Assembly: GCA_029560585.1 (NCBI GenBank)
Contig: JAKQKQ010000149.1
Span: 27,431 to 91,430, forward strand
Length of the DNA stretch: 64,000 bases
Source of the DNA: Verrucomicrobiota bacterium
GTDB taxonomy: Bacteria > Verrucomicrobiota > Verrucomicrobiia > JADLBR01
Direction of reading: 5' to 3'
Shown here: positions 43,233-52,700 of the stretch, in pieces
How positions within the stretch are numbered: position 1 is the first letter of the stretch
Layout: the number at the start of each line of letters is the position of its first letter
The notes under the pieces: generated by a model
Database searches by the model: none
What the model was told of the DNA's origin: nothing
What the model saw: the letters and a program-made list of their open reading frames with translations, nothing else
Position numbers and translations under genes: made by a program

Positions 43233-45887
43233 CTACGGCGGGGTCACGAGGCCTTTGAGTGAGGCCAGCGGCTCGACGACGTCAGCGAGGCCGATGCCGC
43301 CAAAGCAGAGGTAGATCCACTCGTCGTGGTTGAGCTTCGGCAGGCCGAGCAGAAGGTAGATCGAGGTCGGCGACTCCTTCCCGCACATCGCCCAGGCAGC
43401 CCTGGCCATTTGTGGGAGGAGGGGAGGGTCACCGCCAAGGCGGCGGTGGCAGTAGCTGAGCGCATGCAGGTCCAGCGCGGAGCGCCCGCCGCCGCCGAGC
43501 CACCACGAGGTCGTGGATGCGGCCATGGGCTCGATGAAATGGTGGCGCAAGAATTCCCCGTAAACACGGCGCCGGTCGGGGTCGGGATCCAGCGCGTGTG
43601 CCAAGACGTAGCTCTCGGCGGACGCGCCCGTCAGGGATTTTTCCGTTCGCGCCATGAGCCAATCGGCATCGCGCCGTGCGGAATCCATGTCTTCCGGCTG
43701 ACGGGTGAGCGCCGCCCATGCGTAGGCGGCACCGAGCGTGCAACCGATGGTGTAGGTGTTCATCTCCGGCGCGAAGATCTTCGTCGGCTTCTCCAATCGC
43801 TCGGTTGGGCGCTTGCCATAGTCGTCGAGGCACCAGCCCACCCCGATGCCGCCACCCGGGCAACGGAAGCTGTCGCGATAGCCCATGTAGGCGCGCAGGC
43901 TGTCCATGAACCGCTGGCGATCTGCGCCATCAGCCGAGGCCGCGACGCGGGCCACGCCGAGGGCGATCTCACCGCCATCCGCGACGAAGCACGACTCGCC
44001 CTTCGAGGTGATCCCATATCCCATGCGGTAGCCGCCGTCATCGCGCTGTTCGGAGACCATCGCCCGCGCCCAGGCGAAGGCGGTGTCCAGGTAGCGTCGA
44101 TCCCCGAAGATCGCGTGCGCCGCCAGCAGCGTGCGCGCCCCGCGATGGTCCACGAAGTAGTGAGTGCCGCTGAACTTGCCGTCGTCGCGGCCCTGTGCGA
44201 CGAGGAAATCGGCGAGGTCGCGCAGCGCCTGGCGCACGTCTACGCCGAGCGTCACGCGGGCCAACGGTCGATCGCCGACGCCGATATCGGATTGCGTGCG
44301 GAAGGCGAGCCAGTCGAAGCTGTCGATCGGGACGTCGTGCCAGGCGGGGCACGACGTCGTGCCCCGCGGCACGGTCAGTTCCATTGCACTGTCGGTTGGC
44401 TGGGCGCCTGATTCTGAGAGGGTATTCCGCAGGTGGATGGTGACATCGCGAGGCGAGCGATTTCGCATGGATTGTGCGAGCACTGCCCGCGCGCCCTCGG
44501 GGCGCACGGGGAATACGGGTGACGTTGGTTCGGCCGTGACGCCCTCGTCGAGGAAGCGCGCGATCTTCAGGAACAGTGCGCGCAGCGGCTCTTGGCCCAT
44601 GTCGAAGCGATCCAGCGCGAAGATGGCCCATGCGCTGCCCGAGTGGCGGCCCGCGCGATCCATGACGAGTCCAGCGACAGGCCCGAGGGCATTGTGGTCA
44701 GGGCCGAATGCCTCGAGCAACGGCACGAACCGTGGCGATGACGTGGCCCGCGGGAATAGAAGCACCGGTTTCTTGGCGGTGTCGTGCGGCGGCGGGCCCT
44801 GAGTGAGCACCCGGCCATCGAACGCGCCCGATGGGTTGCCGCTGCCAGTCACCAGGAAGTGATCTGATGCGCACTTGAGCGTTGCGCGGGTGAATCGTGT
44901 CCCTTCTCGGAAAGGATCGGGCCATCGCTTTGCCGGGGGCGGGGGCACCTCTTTCCCAAGGAAGCGATGGGCCAGTTCCCGGCCGTCGAGCGGCACCCCG
45001 GCGGCGCGGATGACCACTGAGGGAACATCGGCCTGTCGGATGGACATGTTGCGCACTTCGAAGCGATGTGGGCCGGCGCCACCGATTTGTTTGAATAGGC
45101 CGAGTGACAGCGACTTTGCTTGGGCCGGGTGAAAATGATCGGCCGCGCGATCCTTCGTGGCGTACGAAACGAAGCCAGCCGTATGCAGGCGATATTCACG
45201 CCACGCGGTGGACAGTTCGATGATGCGCTTCCAGCGCGAGCCATCGTTTTCCTGGAATTCGAGGCAGAGAAAGGGCGTTGCATCGTCGCTGCGCGCCTCG
45301 AAAGCGAGCACCGCGCCACCCGCCGGCAGAGGGCCGGGTTTCAGTCCGGCATACTGGTAGGACCGGAGGTCGGATGACGTGAAGCAGAACGGAGAATTGG
45401 TCGCTCCCTCACCCGAGACTTGGAGGGGTCCGCCATCGCCGTGCATGGACAGATCCCACGCCACGCGATCCCTGGGCCACGCGGGGTTGGCCTGGGCCGA
45501 GTCCATTGGCACCCAGCGTCCTTCGACGGAAAAGAGCAGATCGCGGAATCGCCGTTCCCCGAGGGTGACGCAGGCACCGCCGCGGCGGAGATAGCGGTCG
45601 AGCGCTTCGAATCCGGCCGCGGGATAGCACGCGCCGTAGGGGAGCACCAGGAACGAAAGCCTTGCGGGGTCGAGCTTGGCGGGATCGATGAGGTCAGAAG
45701 TGCGAAGCATCACGGGTTTGAAGCCTGCGCCGACCAGCGCCTCGCGGACCGCGCCGGCGTCGGCCGCCGCGCGCGGCTCAAGGGACGGTTCCGCCCACAC
45801 CCCGGGCTGCCACCCGTCGGCAATCGCGTTGGCCGTGGCACCGAGCAGCGTGACCAAACCAATGCCGAGCAGCGATCGCGCAGTCAT
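43233..45887 (-). CDS. large secreted multidomain protein with C-terminal alpha/alpha toroid
   Basis: 884-aa exported protein. Signal peptide MTARSLLGIGLVTLLGATANA; then a GATase-1/ThuA-like segment (about 30-140: FLVLPYGACYPAAGFEALDRYLRRGGACVTLG), a jelly-roll-like carbohydrate-binding segment (about 150-290), a second mixed region, and a C-terminal helical toroid (about 560-880: TLLAAHAIFGDRRYLDTAFAWARAM, GCTLGAAYAWAALTRQ). GGAGG six bases before ATG 45887 decides the start. It is 31 bp behind the cupin gene on the same strand. A sugar-binding or glycan-processing role is likely but no catalytic residues can be named. Confidence 0.65.
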   Translation of the reverse strand: MTARSLLGIGLVTLLGATANAIADGWQPGVWAEPSLEPRAAADAGAVREALVGAGFKPVMLRTSDLIDPAKLDPARLSFLVLPYGACYPAAGFEALDRYLRRGGACVTLGERRFRDLLFSVEGRWVPMDSAQANPAWPRDRVAWDLSMHGDGGPLQVSGEGATNSPFCFTSSDLRSYQYAGLKPGPLPAGGAVLAFEARSDDATPFLCLEFQENDGSRWKRIIELSTAWREYRLHTAGFVSYATKDRAADHFHPAQAKSLSLGLFKQIGGAGPHRFEVRNMSIRQADVPSVVIRAAGVPLDGRELAHRFLGKEVPPPPAKRWPDPFREGTRFTRATLKCASDHFLVTGSGNPSGAFDGRVLTQGPPPHDTAKKPVLLFPRATSSPRFVPLLEAFGPDHNALGPVAGLVMDRAGRHSGSAWAIFALDRFDMGQEPLRALFLKIARFLDEGVTAEPTSPVFPVRPEGARAVLAQSMRNRSPRDVTIHLRNTLSESGAQPTDSAMELTVPRGTTSCPAWHDVPIDSFDWLAFRTQSDIGVGDRPLARVTLGVDVRQALRDLADFLVAQGRDDGKFSGTHYFVDHRGARTLLAAHAIFGDRRYLDTAFAWARAMVSEQRDDGGYRMGYGITSKGESCFVADGGEIALGVARVAASADGADRQRFMDSLRAYMGYRDSFRCPGGGIGVGWCLDDYGKRPTERLEKPTKIFAPEMNTYTIGCTLGAAYAWAALTRQPEDMDSARRDADWLMARTEKSLTGASAESYVLAHALDPDPDRRRVYGEFLRHHFIEPMAASTTSWWLGGGGRSALDLHALSYCHRRLGGDPPLLPQMARAAWAMCGKESPTSIYLLLGLPKLNHDEWIYLCFGGIGLADVVEPLASLKGLVTPP

Positions 45888-45918
45888 TCGCATCCTCCAG
45901 ATCATTGCCGGAGCCCGC

Positions 45919-46374
45919 CTATTTCTCATCCAGGAATACGGTCTTCCGGTCGCCCGACGAGAACGAGATCAGGCAACGGATGGGTACCGTGCCGGTATTG
46001 GTGAGGTTGTGTTTGACCCCCGCGGGCACCCGGATGGTCATGCCGGGCCCCAGTTCAACGGTGCGCCCATCAAAGCTGTGCGTGCCGCGCCCGGATATCA
46101 CATGCAAGACCTCCTCGCAGTTGGGATGATAGTGCAACGGGTTGGTCTTGCCGGGCAGGATCTCCGCGATGCCCACGGTCTGCGCCGCGCCCGGCGACAG
46201 CTTGCCATCACATAACCACTTCAACGTGCCCCATGGGAATCTCTCCGAGGGGAGTTGGGCCTCATCCGTGACGGTCATGGCTGGTTGTCCTGGCGTGGCA
46301 TCGGCGCCGAACACAGGGCCCGCAAGCCACGCACCGAGCGCAAGAGTCGCGAGGGAAACGCAGGTCGGTCGCAT
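45919..46374 (-). CDS. secreted cupin-domain protein
   Basis: 151-aa small exported cupin. Signal peptide MRPTCVSLATLALGAWLAGPVFG, then one conserved barrel with the metal motif H-x-H-x4-E (His81, His83, Glu88 in NPLHYHPNCEEVLHVISG) and the second-motif His122 in PAGVKHNLTN. Single-domain cupins of this size bind metals and sugars or act as small isomerases or oxygenases; the substrate is open. Start 46374 is set by the signal peptide, although the frame continues to 46548. First gene of a two-gene reverse unit with the 884-aa protein. Confidence 0.8.
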   Translation of the reverse strand: MRPTCVSLATLALGAWLAGPVFGADATPGQPAMTVTDEAQLPSERFPWGTLKWLCDGKLSPGAAQTVGIAEILPGKTNPLHYHPNCEEVLHVISGRGTHSFDGRTVELGPGMTIRVPAGVKHNLTNTGTVPIRCLISFSSGDRKTVFLDEK

Positions 46375-46460
46375 GTCCCGATCCAAGCGCAATGGGTCGT
46401 GCCGCGCAAAGCGAAACCGGCACGGTCGTCCAGTTTGCCCTTCGCGGGCGAGTTTTCGCT

Positions 46461-46543
46461 CGTTCCTTCGACTGGGCTCAGGACGAGCGAACGCAGGAAA
46501 TCGCGGGCTTGCGCTTCTTTCGACTGGGCCTAGCACGAGCGAA
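46461..46543 (+). repeat. family E repeat pair, upstream copy
   Basis: CGTTCCTTCGACTGGGCTCA...GACGAGCGAACG (46461-46493) and a second TTTCGACTGGGCCTAGCACGAGCG (46518-46541) form a composite of about 85 bp. The same composite, in the same direction but diverged, lies at 48103-48188, so the pair flanks the gene at 46701. TTCGACT-GGCTCAGGACGA repeats occur in many unrelated environmental genomes (recalled). Confidence 0.65.
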
Positions 46544-46630
46544 GACATTGGCCCGCGGACTCGCGGGACGGAATGGCGGGGTGTCCTTGGACATTGGTTG
46601 TTGGCTATTAGGGGTTTTCAAAAAGGGAAA

Positions 46631-46690
46631 GGTTCAGCCAAGATTTCCGCCGATCCGCCCATGCCGACATCCGAATATCTTGGCTGAACC
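46631..46690 (+). promoter_or_regulatory. 14-bp hairpin next to a start codon
   Basis: GGTTCAGCCAAGAT (46631-46644) and ATCTTGGCTGAACC (46677-46690) pair perfectly across a 32-base loop and end 10 bases before the ATG at 46701. In the messenger it would crowd or hide the ribosome site. It could be a regulatory leader or a repeat insertion. Confidence 0.45.
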
Positions 46691-46700
46691 CTTTTGCGAA

Positions 46701-48053
46701 ATGAAACCCCTCTTCGTGCTGCTCTCGTCGCTTTTGGTGCTTTTCGGCCAACTCCGCGCCGCCGACTCTGGTTCGTACTTCGGCCTCCCGTCCCTCAAAT
46801 CAAAGGCGACCGGCTTCTTCCGCCTTGCGCAGACGCACGGCCGCCATCATCTCGTTACACCAGACGGCCACGCCTACCTCGCTCTCGGCATCAATCACCT
46901 CGAAGCGCTCCAGCAATCCGCCGAGAGCGGCCTCCGAGTGGGTGGCGATGCGGCCTGGTTGACCTTCTGGAATCAGACGCTGCGGCCGCAGTTTGATGAT
47001 TGGAACCTCACCACGCTCGGCTACGGCGCACCCGCTCCTCTGAAATGTAGGGCTCCGTGGTTTGCCGCCATCCCTGTCGCGGCCATCGAAAAGCATCGTT
47101 CCGATCCGAAACGCGACTCTCGTGATGGCTACCACTTCCCCGACGTTTTCGATCCCGCTTGGGCAAGCGACGTCACCGGGCGCATCACCAAGGCCGCCGC
47201 ACCGCTCCGCGATGATCCCTTTGTCATCGGCTATTTCTGGACCGACACGCCGACGTGGGACTTGATCAAGACACGTGCCCTGCGCGGCACCGAGTGGGTC
47301 AGCGCCTTACGCGAACTGCCAACCACCGCGCCCGGCCGCCAGGCCTACGCCACCTTCCTCGAGAACCGTTACGCCAATCGCCTCGCCGATCTCAACACGA
47401 TCTACGGCCTCGCACTCACCGCGCTCGCGCAGATCCGCGACGCCGATCTCGCCGCCATAGCCGTGGGCCGTCATGTGGTGCAGGAGGACGACGACGCCTT
47501 CCTCGCGCAGATCGCGCGGCGCTTTTACGACGTCGTCGGCAAAGCCCAACGCCAGGCCGATCCCAATCATCTTGTCTTCGGCGACCGCTACCTCGCCGGT
47601 GATGCGCCGGGATCCGTGCTCAAGGCCGCGAAACCCTGGATTGACGCCGTCGCGGTGCAGCCCGGAGATCGCTATTTGCCCCTCTATCCCCCCAGTACGC
47701 AGTTCCCGGAAGCGGAGATCGAAGTGCTTCACACGATCACCGGCAAGCCCGTTCTCATCTGCGATCACGCGATCAGCTACCCCACCACAGAACAGCCGCG
47801 CACCATTTTCGAACAAATGCCCGACGAAGCCTCTGCCGCAAAAGCCACCTCCGACTTCCTCCAGGCGGCCTTCGCCAAGCCCTACATGCTCGGCTACCTC
47901 CGCTGCCAATTCATCGACCGCCCCGCCAACTACGGACGCGGCCTCCGCCAAGGCATCGTTCAAAATGACGGCACTCCGCGCGACAACCTCGTACGCGTCC
48001 ATCGCGAAGGCTTCGCTGCGGCATTGAAGCGACTGAGCGAACTCGCACCTTGA
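46701..48053 (+). CDS. secreted agarase-like glycoside hydrolase
   Basis: 450-aa exported protein: signal peptide MKPLFVLLSSLLVLFGQLRAAD, then a TIM-barrel-like region. HHLVTPDGHAYLALGINHLEALQ and RDDPFVIGYFWTDTPTWDL are the recurrent start and mid motifs of agarase-like proteins (GH50-type and relatives) in marine planctomycetes and verrucomicrobia. The exact family and catalytic glutamates are not certain. Leucine codons are largely CTC, whereas neighbours favour CTG, and direct repeats flank the gene, suggesting separate acquisition. ATG 46701 chosen for the signal peptide. Confidence 0.7.
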   Translation: MKPLFVLLSSLLVLFGQLRAADSGSYFGLPSLKSKATGFFRLAQTHGRHHLVTPDGHAYLALGINHLEALQQSAESGLRVGGDAAWLTFWNQTLRPQFDDWNLTTLGYGAPAPLKCRAPWFAAIPVAAIEKHRSDPKRDSRDGYHFPDVFDPAWASDVTGRITKAAAPLRDDPFVIGYFWTDTPTWDLIKTRALRGTEWVSALRELPTTAPGRQAYATFLENRYANRLADLNTIYGLALTALAQIRDADLAAIAVGRHVVQEDDDAFLAQIARRFYDVVGKAQRQADPNHLVFGDRYLAGDAPGSVLKAAKPWIDAVAVQPGDRYLPLYPPSTQFPEAEIEVLHTITGKPVLICDHAISYPTTEQPRTIFEQMPDEASAAKATSDFLQAAFAKPYMLGYLRCQFIDRPANYGRGLRQGIVQNDGTPRDNLVRVHREGFAAALKRLSELAP

Positions 48054-48102
48054 ATGCCGCCTCCGACCCGCGCGCCAACGAGTGATTTTCGAGCCGGGCT
48101 CT

Positions 48103-48188
48103 CGTTCGTTTCTTCGACCGTGCTCAGGACGAACGGACGGAAGGTACTGCGGGCCTGCGCTGTCTTCGACTATGCCCGGGATGAACGG
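48103..48188 (+). repeat. family E repeat pair, downstream copy
   Basis: CGTTCGTTTCTTCGACCGTG...GACGAACG (48103-48135) followed by TCTTCGACTATGCCCGGGAT (48163-48182). Spacing and order match the upstream composite at 46461-46543. Confidence 0.6.
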
Positions 48189-48284
48189 AGGCAGGGACCC
48201 GAACCGTCACGGGCCGGGGCGGGATTCCCACGCAGCGGATTTCTTTCCTTGGCGTTTGTGGTGCGAAGGAAGGCGGGCGTTGGA

Positions 48285-49448
48285 CTATTGAAGATCGGTC
48301 AACCGATGGCGTCGGTATTTCGTGGGTGTTGTGCCGGTGACCTGTTGGAAAACGAGGCGGAATCGCCGGGTGTCCGCGAAGCCGCACGATTGTGCCACGT
48401 GACCCAGGCTACGGTAATCATCCGAAATCAGCAGATCCTCCGCCCGGCGAACGCGTGCCCGGAGGATGTAGTCATAGGGTGTCGTGCGGAGGCAGGCCCG
48501 AAAACGCTGCTCCAGCGAGCGCCTGGAAAACGAGACCATTCCCTCAAGTCGCTCGACACCAAAAGGCATGTTCACGTTTTCCTCCACGAATCGCACCAGC
48601 CGTTTCACCTCTGGATCTTCGATGGCAAGCGTATCGGTCGAGTGGCGCCGCACGACACCATCGGGTGGGATGAACACGTCGTGTCCTGGCGCGGGGTGCC
48701 CATCCATCAATCGGTCCAGCAGGGCCGCCGCTTCGAAGCCCACCCGGCGATCGTTGCGCGAAACGCTGGTCAATGGCACGCGGGCGAATTCGCAGGCCAG
48801 GGGATCGTTGTCGATTCCCACCACGGCCACGTCATCCGGGACACGGAGGCCCAGGGCGAAACAAGCTTCCACGAGCAGCGCGGCCCGCGGGTCGTGCACG
48901 GCCAGTATGCCGACCGGCGGCTTGAGCTTCGGCAGCCAACTCTGCAGCGGTTTTACCCAGAATCGCCAGGGCCGCGGTGTCGTGAAGCCGCTGGGAACCT
49001 CAAGGACCGAGCACCCCAGACCCTCCTTGCGCAGTCGCCCGATGAATCCATCGCGGCGCTCGCATGAATGCCAGCGATCCTCCAATCCATAGAATCCAAA
49101 TCGTTGAAAGCCGCGTTCCAGCAGGTGTTCGGCGGCGAGGCACCCGATCATCCGATAGTCGGCCACCACGCGGGGCAACCCGGTCGTGGCCAGCGCGCCA
49201 GACAGGTTCACCACGGGCAGGCGCAATGCCTTCGCTGCGCGGACCTCGGCGTCGTTTGGCAGCAAGGCCAGCACGCCATCGCCATGCCAACCTCTCAGGT
49301 TTCTCAAGGGCACGAACAGTGATTCGGGGCTGAAGCTGAGCGTCCAGCATCCGTGCTGTTGTGCGTAATCGCTGATTCCATGCAACAGGCGGGCCAGATG
49401 CGGCCCGCCGCCGCGAAATGCCACCGCCACCTGCCTGGTCTGGGCCAT
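48285..49448 (-). CDS. AraC-family transcription regulator with LacI-type sensor (XylR-like)
   Basis: 387-aa cytosolic regulator. The N-terminal two-thirds is a periplasmic-binding/LacI-like sugar-sensing domain (VVNLSGALATTGLPRVVADYRMIGCLAAEHLLERGFQRFGFYG; GILAVHDPRAALLVEACFALGLRVPDDVAVVGID). The C-terminal 100 residues are an AraC double helix-turn-helix (LEGMVSFSRRSLEQRF; VAQSCGFADTRRFRLVFQQVTGTTPTKYR). This is the XylR layout used for sugar operons. It is transcribed away from the propeller-DUF4838 gene with 266 bp between starts, so that glycan cluster is its probable target. Confidence 0.92.
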   Translation of the reverse strand: MAQTRQVAVAFRGGGPHLARLLHGISDYAQQHGCWTLSFSPESLFVPLRNLRGWHGDGVLALLPNDAEVRAAKALRLPVVNLSGALATTGLPRVVADYRMIGCLAAEHLLERGFQRFGFYGLEDRWHSCERRDGFIGRLRKEGLGCSVLEVPSGFTTPRPWRFWVKPLQSWLPKLKPPVGILAVHDPRAALLVEACFALGLRVPDDVAVVGIDNDPLACEFARVPLTSVSRNDRRVGFEAAALLDRLMDGHPAPGHDVFIPPDGVVRRHSTDTLAIEDPEVKRLVRFVEENVNMPFGVERLEGMVSFSRRSLEQRFRACLRTTPYDYILRARVRRAEDLLISDDYRSLGHVAQSCGFADTRRFRLVFQQVTGTTPTKYRRHRLTDLQ

Positions 49449-49601
49449 TGTCTTGGAAGAGCGTCGAGGAGAGGGTCCGGCAGATTCCGGGGAGTGCTCT
49501 GCTCTGTGCGACTTAAGATAGGATGCCTTGGTCCACGCCGCAACAGATGACTGGATTGCTCCGATCCTCGGGCACGGAACTCCAGGGCAACGGGCTGGGG
49601 C

Positions 49602-49619
49602 GAAACGTGCAATCGTTTC
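49602..49619. promoter_or_regulatory. inverted repeat, possible operator
   Basis: GAAACG-TGCAAT-CGTTTC is a perfect 6-bp inverted repeat in the gap between the divergent AraC/XylR gene and the DUF4838 gene. GCAAT recurs at 49633 and 49661. Operator role is a guess from position. Confidence 0.3.
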
Positions 49620-49714
49620 CCTCGGGAGTTTCGCAATATCGACGGCAGAGACCTATTTGCGCAATGGCGTCTGATGCCTTGCAAGCGGCAGCGGTTTTGG
49701 AGAGAAGGGTCGAC

Positions 49715-52700
49715 ATGAACTACTCTGCGTTGACCCTGCTGAGTCTGCTGCCCGTGCTGCCTGCGGCCGGAACGCCAGAGGGACCGAAACGGCTTGCGGC
49801 TCGTGTCTATGACTCGGGCTGGGCGATGAACCACGATACGTGGAACGGTCTGGGCGTGGCCAGCGACGGACGTGTCTATTACGTGCTGTGCAGCGAATCG
49901 ATCGACCGCGGCGGGCAGATGTTCTGCCTCGATCCGGGCACGGGCCAAGTGCGCCATGTGGGCGATCTGACCGAGGCATGCGGCGAGAAGGATCTAAAGG
50001 CGGTTCCCCAGGGCAAGAGTCATGTTCGATTCGTCGAGTCGGGTGGCCGGCTCTACTTCGCCACGCACCTGGCCTACTATAATCCCGGTGGCGGCGCCCC
50101 GGGCGCGAAAGAGGTCATGGCGGCGCCCCCGCCCGGATATAAGCCGTATCCCGGCGGGCACTTCCTGGCGTATGATCTGGCACGAGGGACGTTCCAACGT
50201 CTCGCCTCCGCTCCGTTGGGTGAGGGTATCCTCACGATGAACATGGATGTGCGGCGGGCCCGTCTCTACGGGCTCACTTGGCCGACCGGATACTTTCTGC
50301 GTTACGACATGGCGAAGAATGAGATGAGACAATTTGATCCTGTGGCGGGTCGTGGGGAGGCGGGTGAGGGGGCCACGTATTCCACCCTGTGCCGGGCGAT
50401 CGTCATCGATCCACGTGATGGATCAGCCTATCTGACGACTTCGGCCGGCGATATTCTGCGTTATCGCTATGACCGTGACACGCTCGAGACGATTGCCACC
50501 GATAATCTCCGCAAGGACTATTTCGGTGCCTTCGATCCCACAAAACCCGGCCACATGGGTTATAATTGGCGCCAAGCCCTCTGGTATCCCCCCGAGCACA
50601 CCATCTATGCTGTGCACGGCAACTCTGGCTATCTGTTTCGTTTTGATCCACGGCTCGAGCGTGTGGAAGTGCTCGACCGCATCACGTCGGGACCTTCGCG
50701 CCGCAGCGGCATGTACGACGGTTTTCGCTATGGCTATCTGGGCTTCGCCTTGGGACCGGACGAACGGACGCTCTACTATTTGACGGGCGGTCCGATTCCG
50801 CCTGGCGAGAAAACGACGGCTGATGCGGATAAATCCAAGCGGAAACTGGAGGACCTGCATCTGGTCACCTATGACATTCCCACGGGCCGTCGCGCCGATC
50901 ATGGCGCGATCTTTCTGACCGACGGATCGCGGCCTGTCTGCGTTCACTCGCTCGACGTCGGTCGAGACGGGACCGTGTATGCCCTCTCAAGGGTCAATCG
51001 CAATGGCCAATCCGTGCCCGATCTGATCAGCATCGCGCCCGTGATCAACCTGGCCCGCGCAGTCGCCTGCACCCGAATCGTGGTCGATTGCGGGCGATTT
51101 GGTTCACCGGAGATCGCGGCGGCGGCCGACGAAGAGGTCGATTGGCTCGATGCGGATGGGTCGGACGATGCGGCCTGCACGCAGTGCTTCGCCGCCGTCG
51201 AGTTGCAGAGCTATCTGCGGCAGATGACGGGGCGCGAGGCGGATTTTGAATTGGTGGACGACGAGAACGCCCCAGATTCCGGCGACTTGATCCTCGTCGG
51301 TGTGCCAACGAACGCCAAGACGCGGGCGTTGGTCGCGTCGTTGCCCGATGCAGACATGGAGAGGCTCGCCACGTTGTGCCCGGAGGGCTATCGCATCCGC
51401 AGCGGGTGCGTCGATGGGCGGCGGCTGACGCTCGTTGCGGGGGCGGGGCGAGTCGGCACACTCTACGCGGCCTACGATCTGCTGTACCGCCTGGGATGCC
51501 GCTGGTTCGCCCCGGGCGAACTACACGAGGAGATTTCCGCCTTCGACAGGATTCCCGATCTCGATGTGACCCAGCAACCGAGCTTTGCCGCCCGGGGATT
51601 CCTCGCGTGGGAAGACCGTGGCGATCGCGATTTCATGATCTGGATGGCCCGAAACCGACTCGACTACTGGACGCTGGAGCAGCAACCGCACAGCCTGATG
51701 CACAAGCTGGGCATTCGCATGGTCTGCGGGCGCCACACCGCAGAAAACGAATTCCTCGGCCCGAACAACGCCTATCCCTACAACCATCCGCGATTCGAGG
51801 GCGACGACGCCAAACCGCGAGACCCTTATCCGGTGAGCCCCGAGTTCCAGGGCGACGCAAACCGCGATGGTCGGCTCACCTATTTTGAAGCCCATCCGGA
51901 GTGGTACGCGATGGTCAAGGGACGCCGCGTGCCCGGCATCCGCGGTGAGAGCTTCGGCACGAACTTCTGCACGTCCAATCCCGATGCCGCGGCCGAATTC
52001 GTGAAGAACTACGCGCGGGCCATGATCGAGGGAGCCTACCGTAACGCGAGCATCCTGCGTTTCTGGACGCTCGATGCCGGGAAGTGGTGCGAATGCGACG
52101 CCTGCAAGGCCCAGGGCACGCCGACCGATCGCTATCTGCTGCTGGTGCACCGGTTCTGCCAGGAGCTCGATCGTGCCCGGACAGAGGGGAGACTGCATCG
52201 CCCATTGGATGTCACGTTCCTTGTTTATTCAGATGTGATCGAGCCGCCGACGCGTCCGCTGCCCCAAGGATTTCCGGCCGATTATTGCCTTGGCACCTTC
52301 TACCCGATCCGACGCTGCTACGTGCATCGTCTGGACGATCCCACATGCCCGACCAACGGCCGGTTCTGCCAACAGCTGACCGGCTGGACCCAGGACCCGG
52401 ATCGTCACTACCGGGGTGCGATGTCGATTGGCGAGTACTACAATGTCTCGCGTTTCAAGTGCCTGCCGATCTGTTTCATGACGACGATGGCCGCCGACAT
52501 TCCCTACTACCATCGCTGCGGGGGCCGAGTGTTCGACTACATGCACGTGACGACGGCCCATTGGGGCAACAAGGCGCTGACGAACTACCAGATGGCCCGT
52601 CAGCTCTGGGATATCCAGACCGATTGCGAGGCCCTGTGGGACGATTACTTCGCCCGGCGTTATGGGCCGGCGGCAGCCACGATGCGAGAGTTCTACGAAT

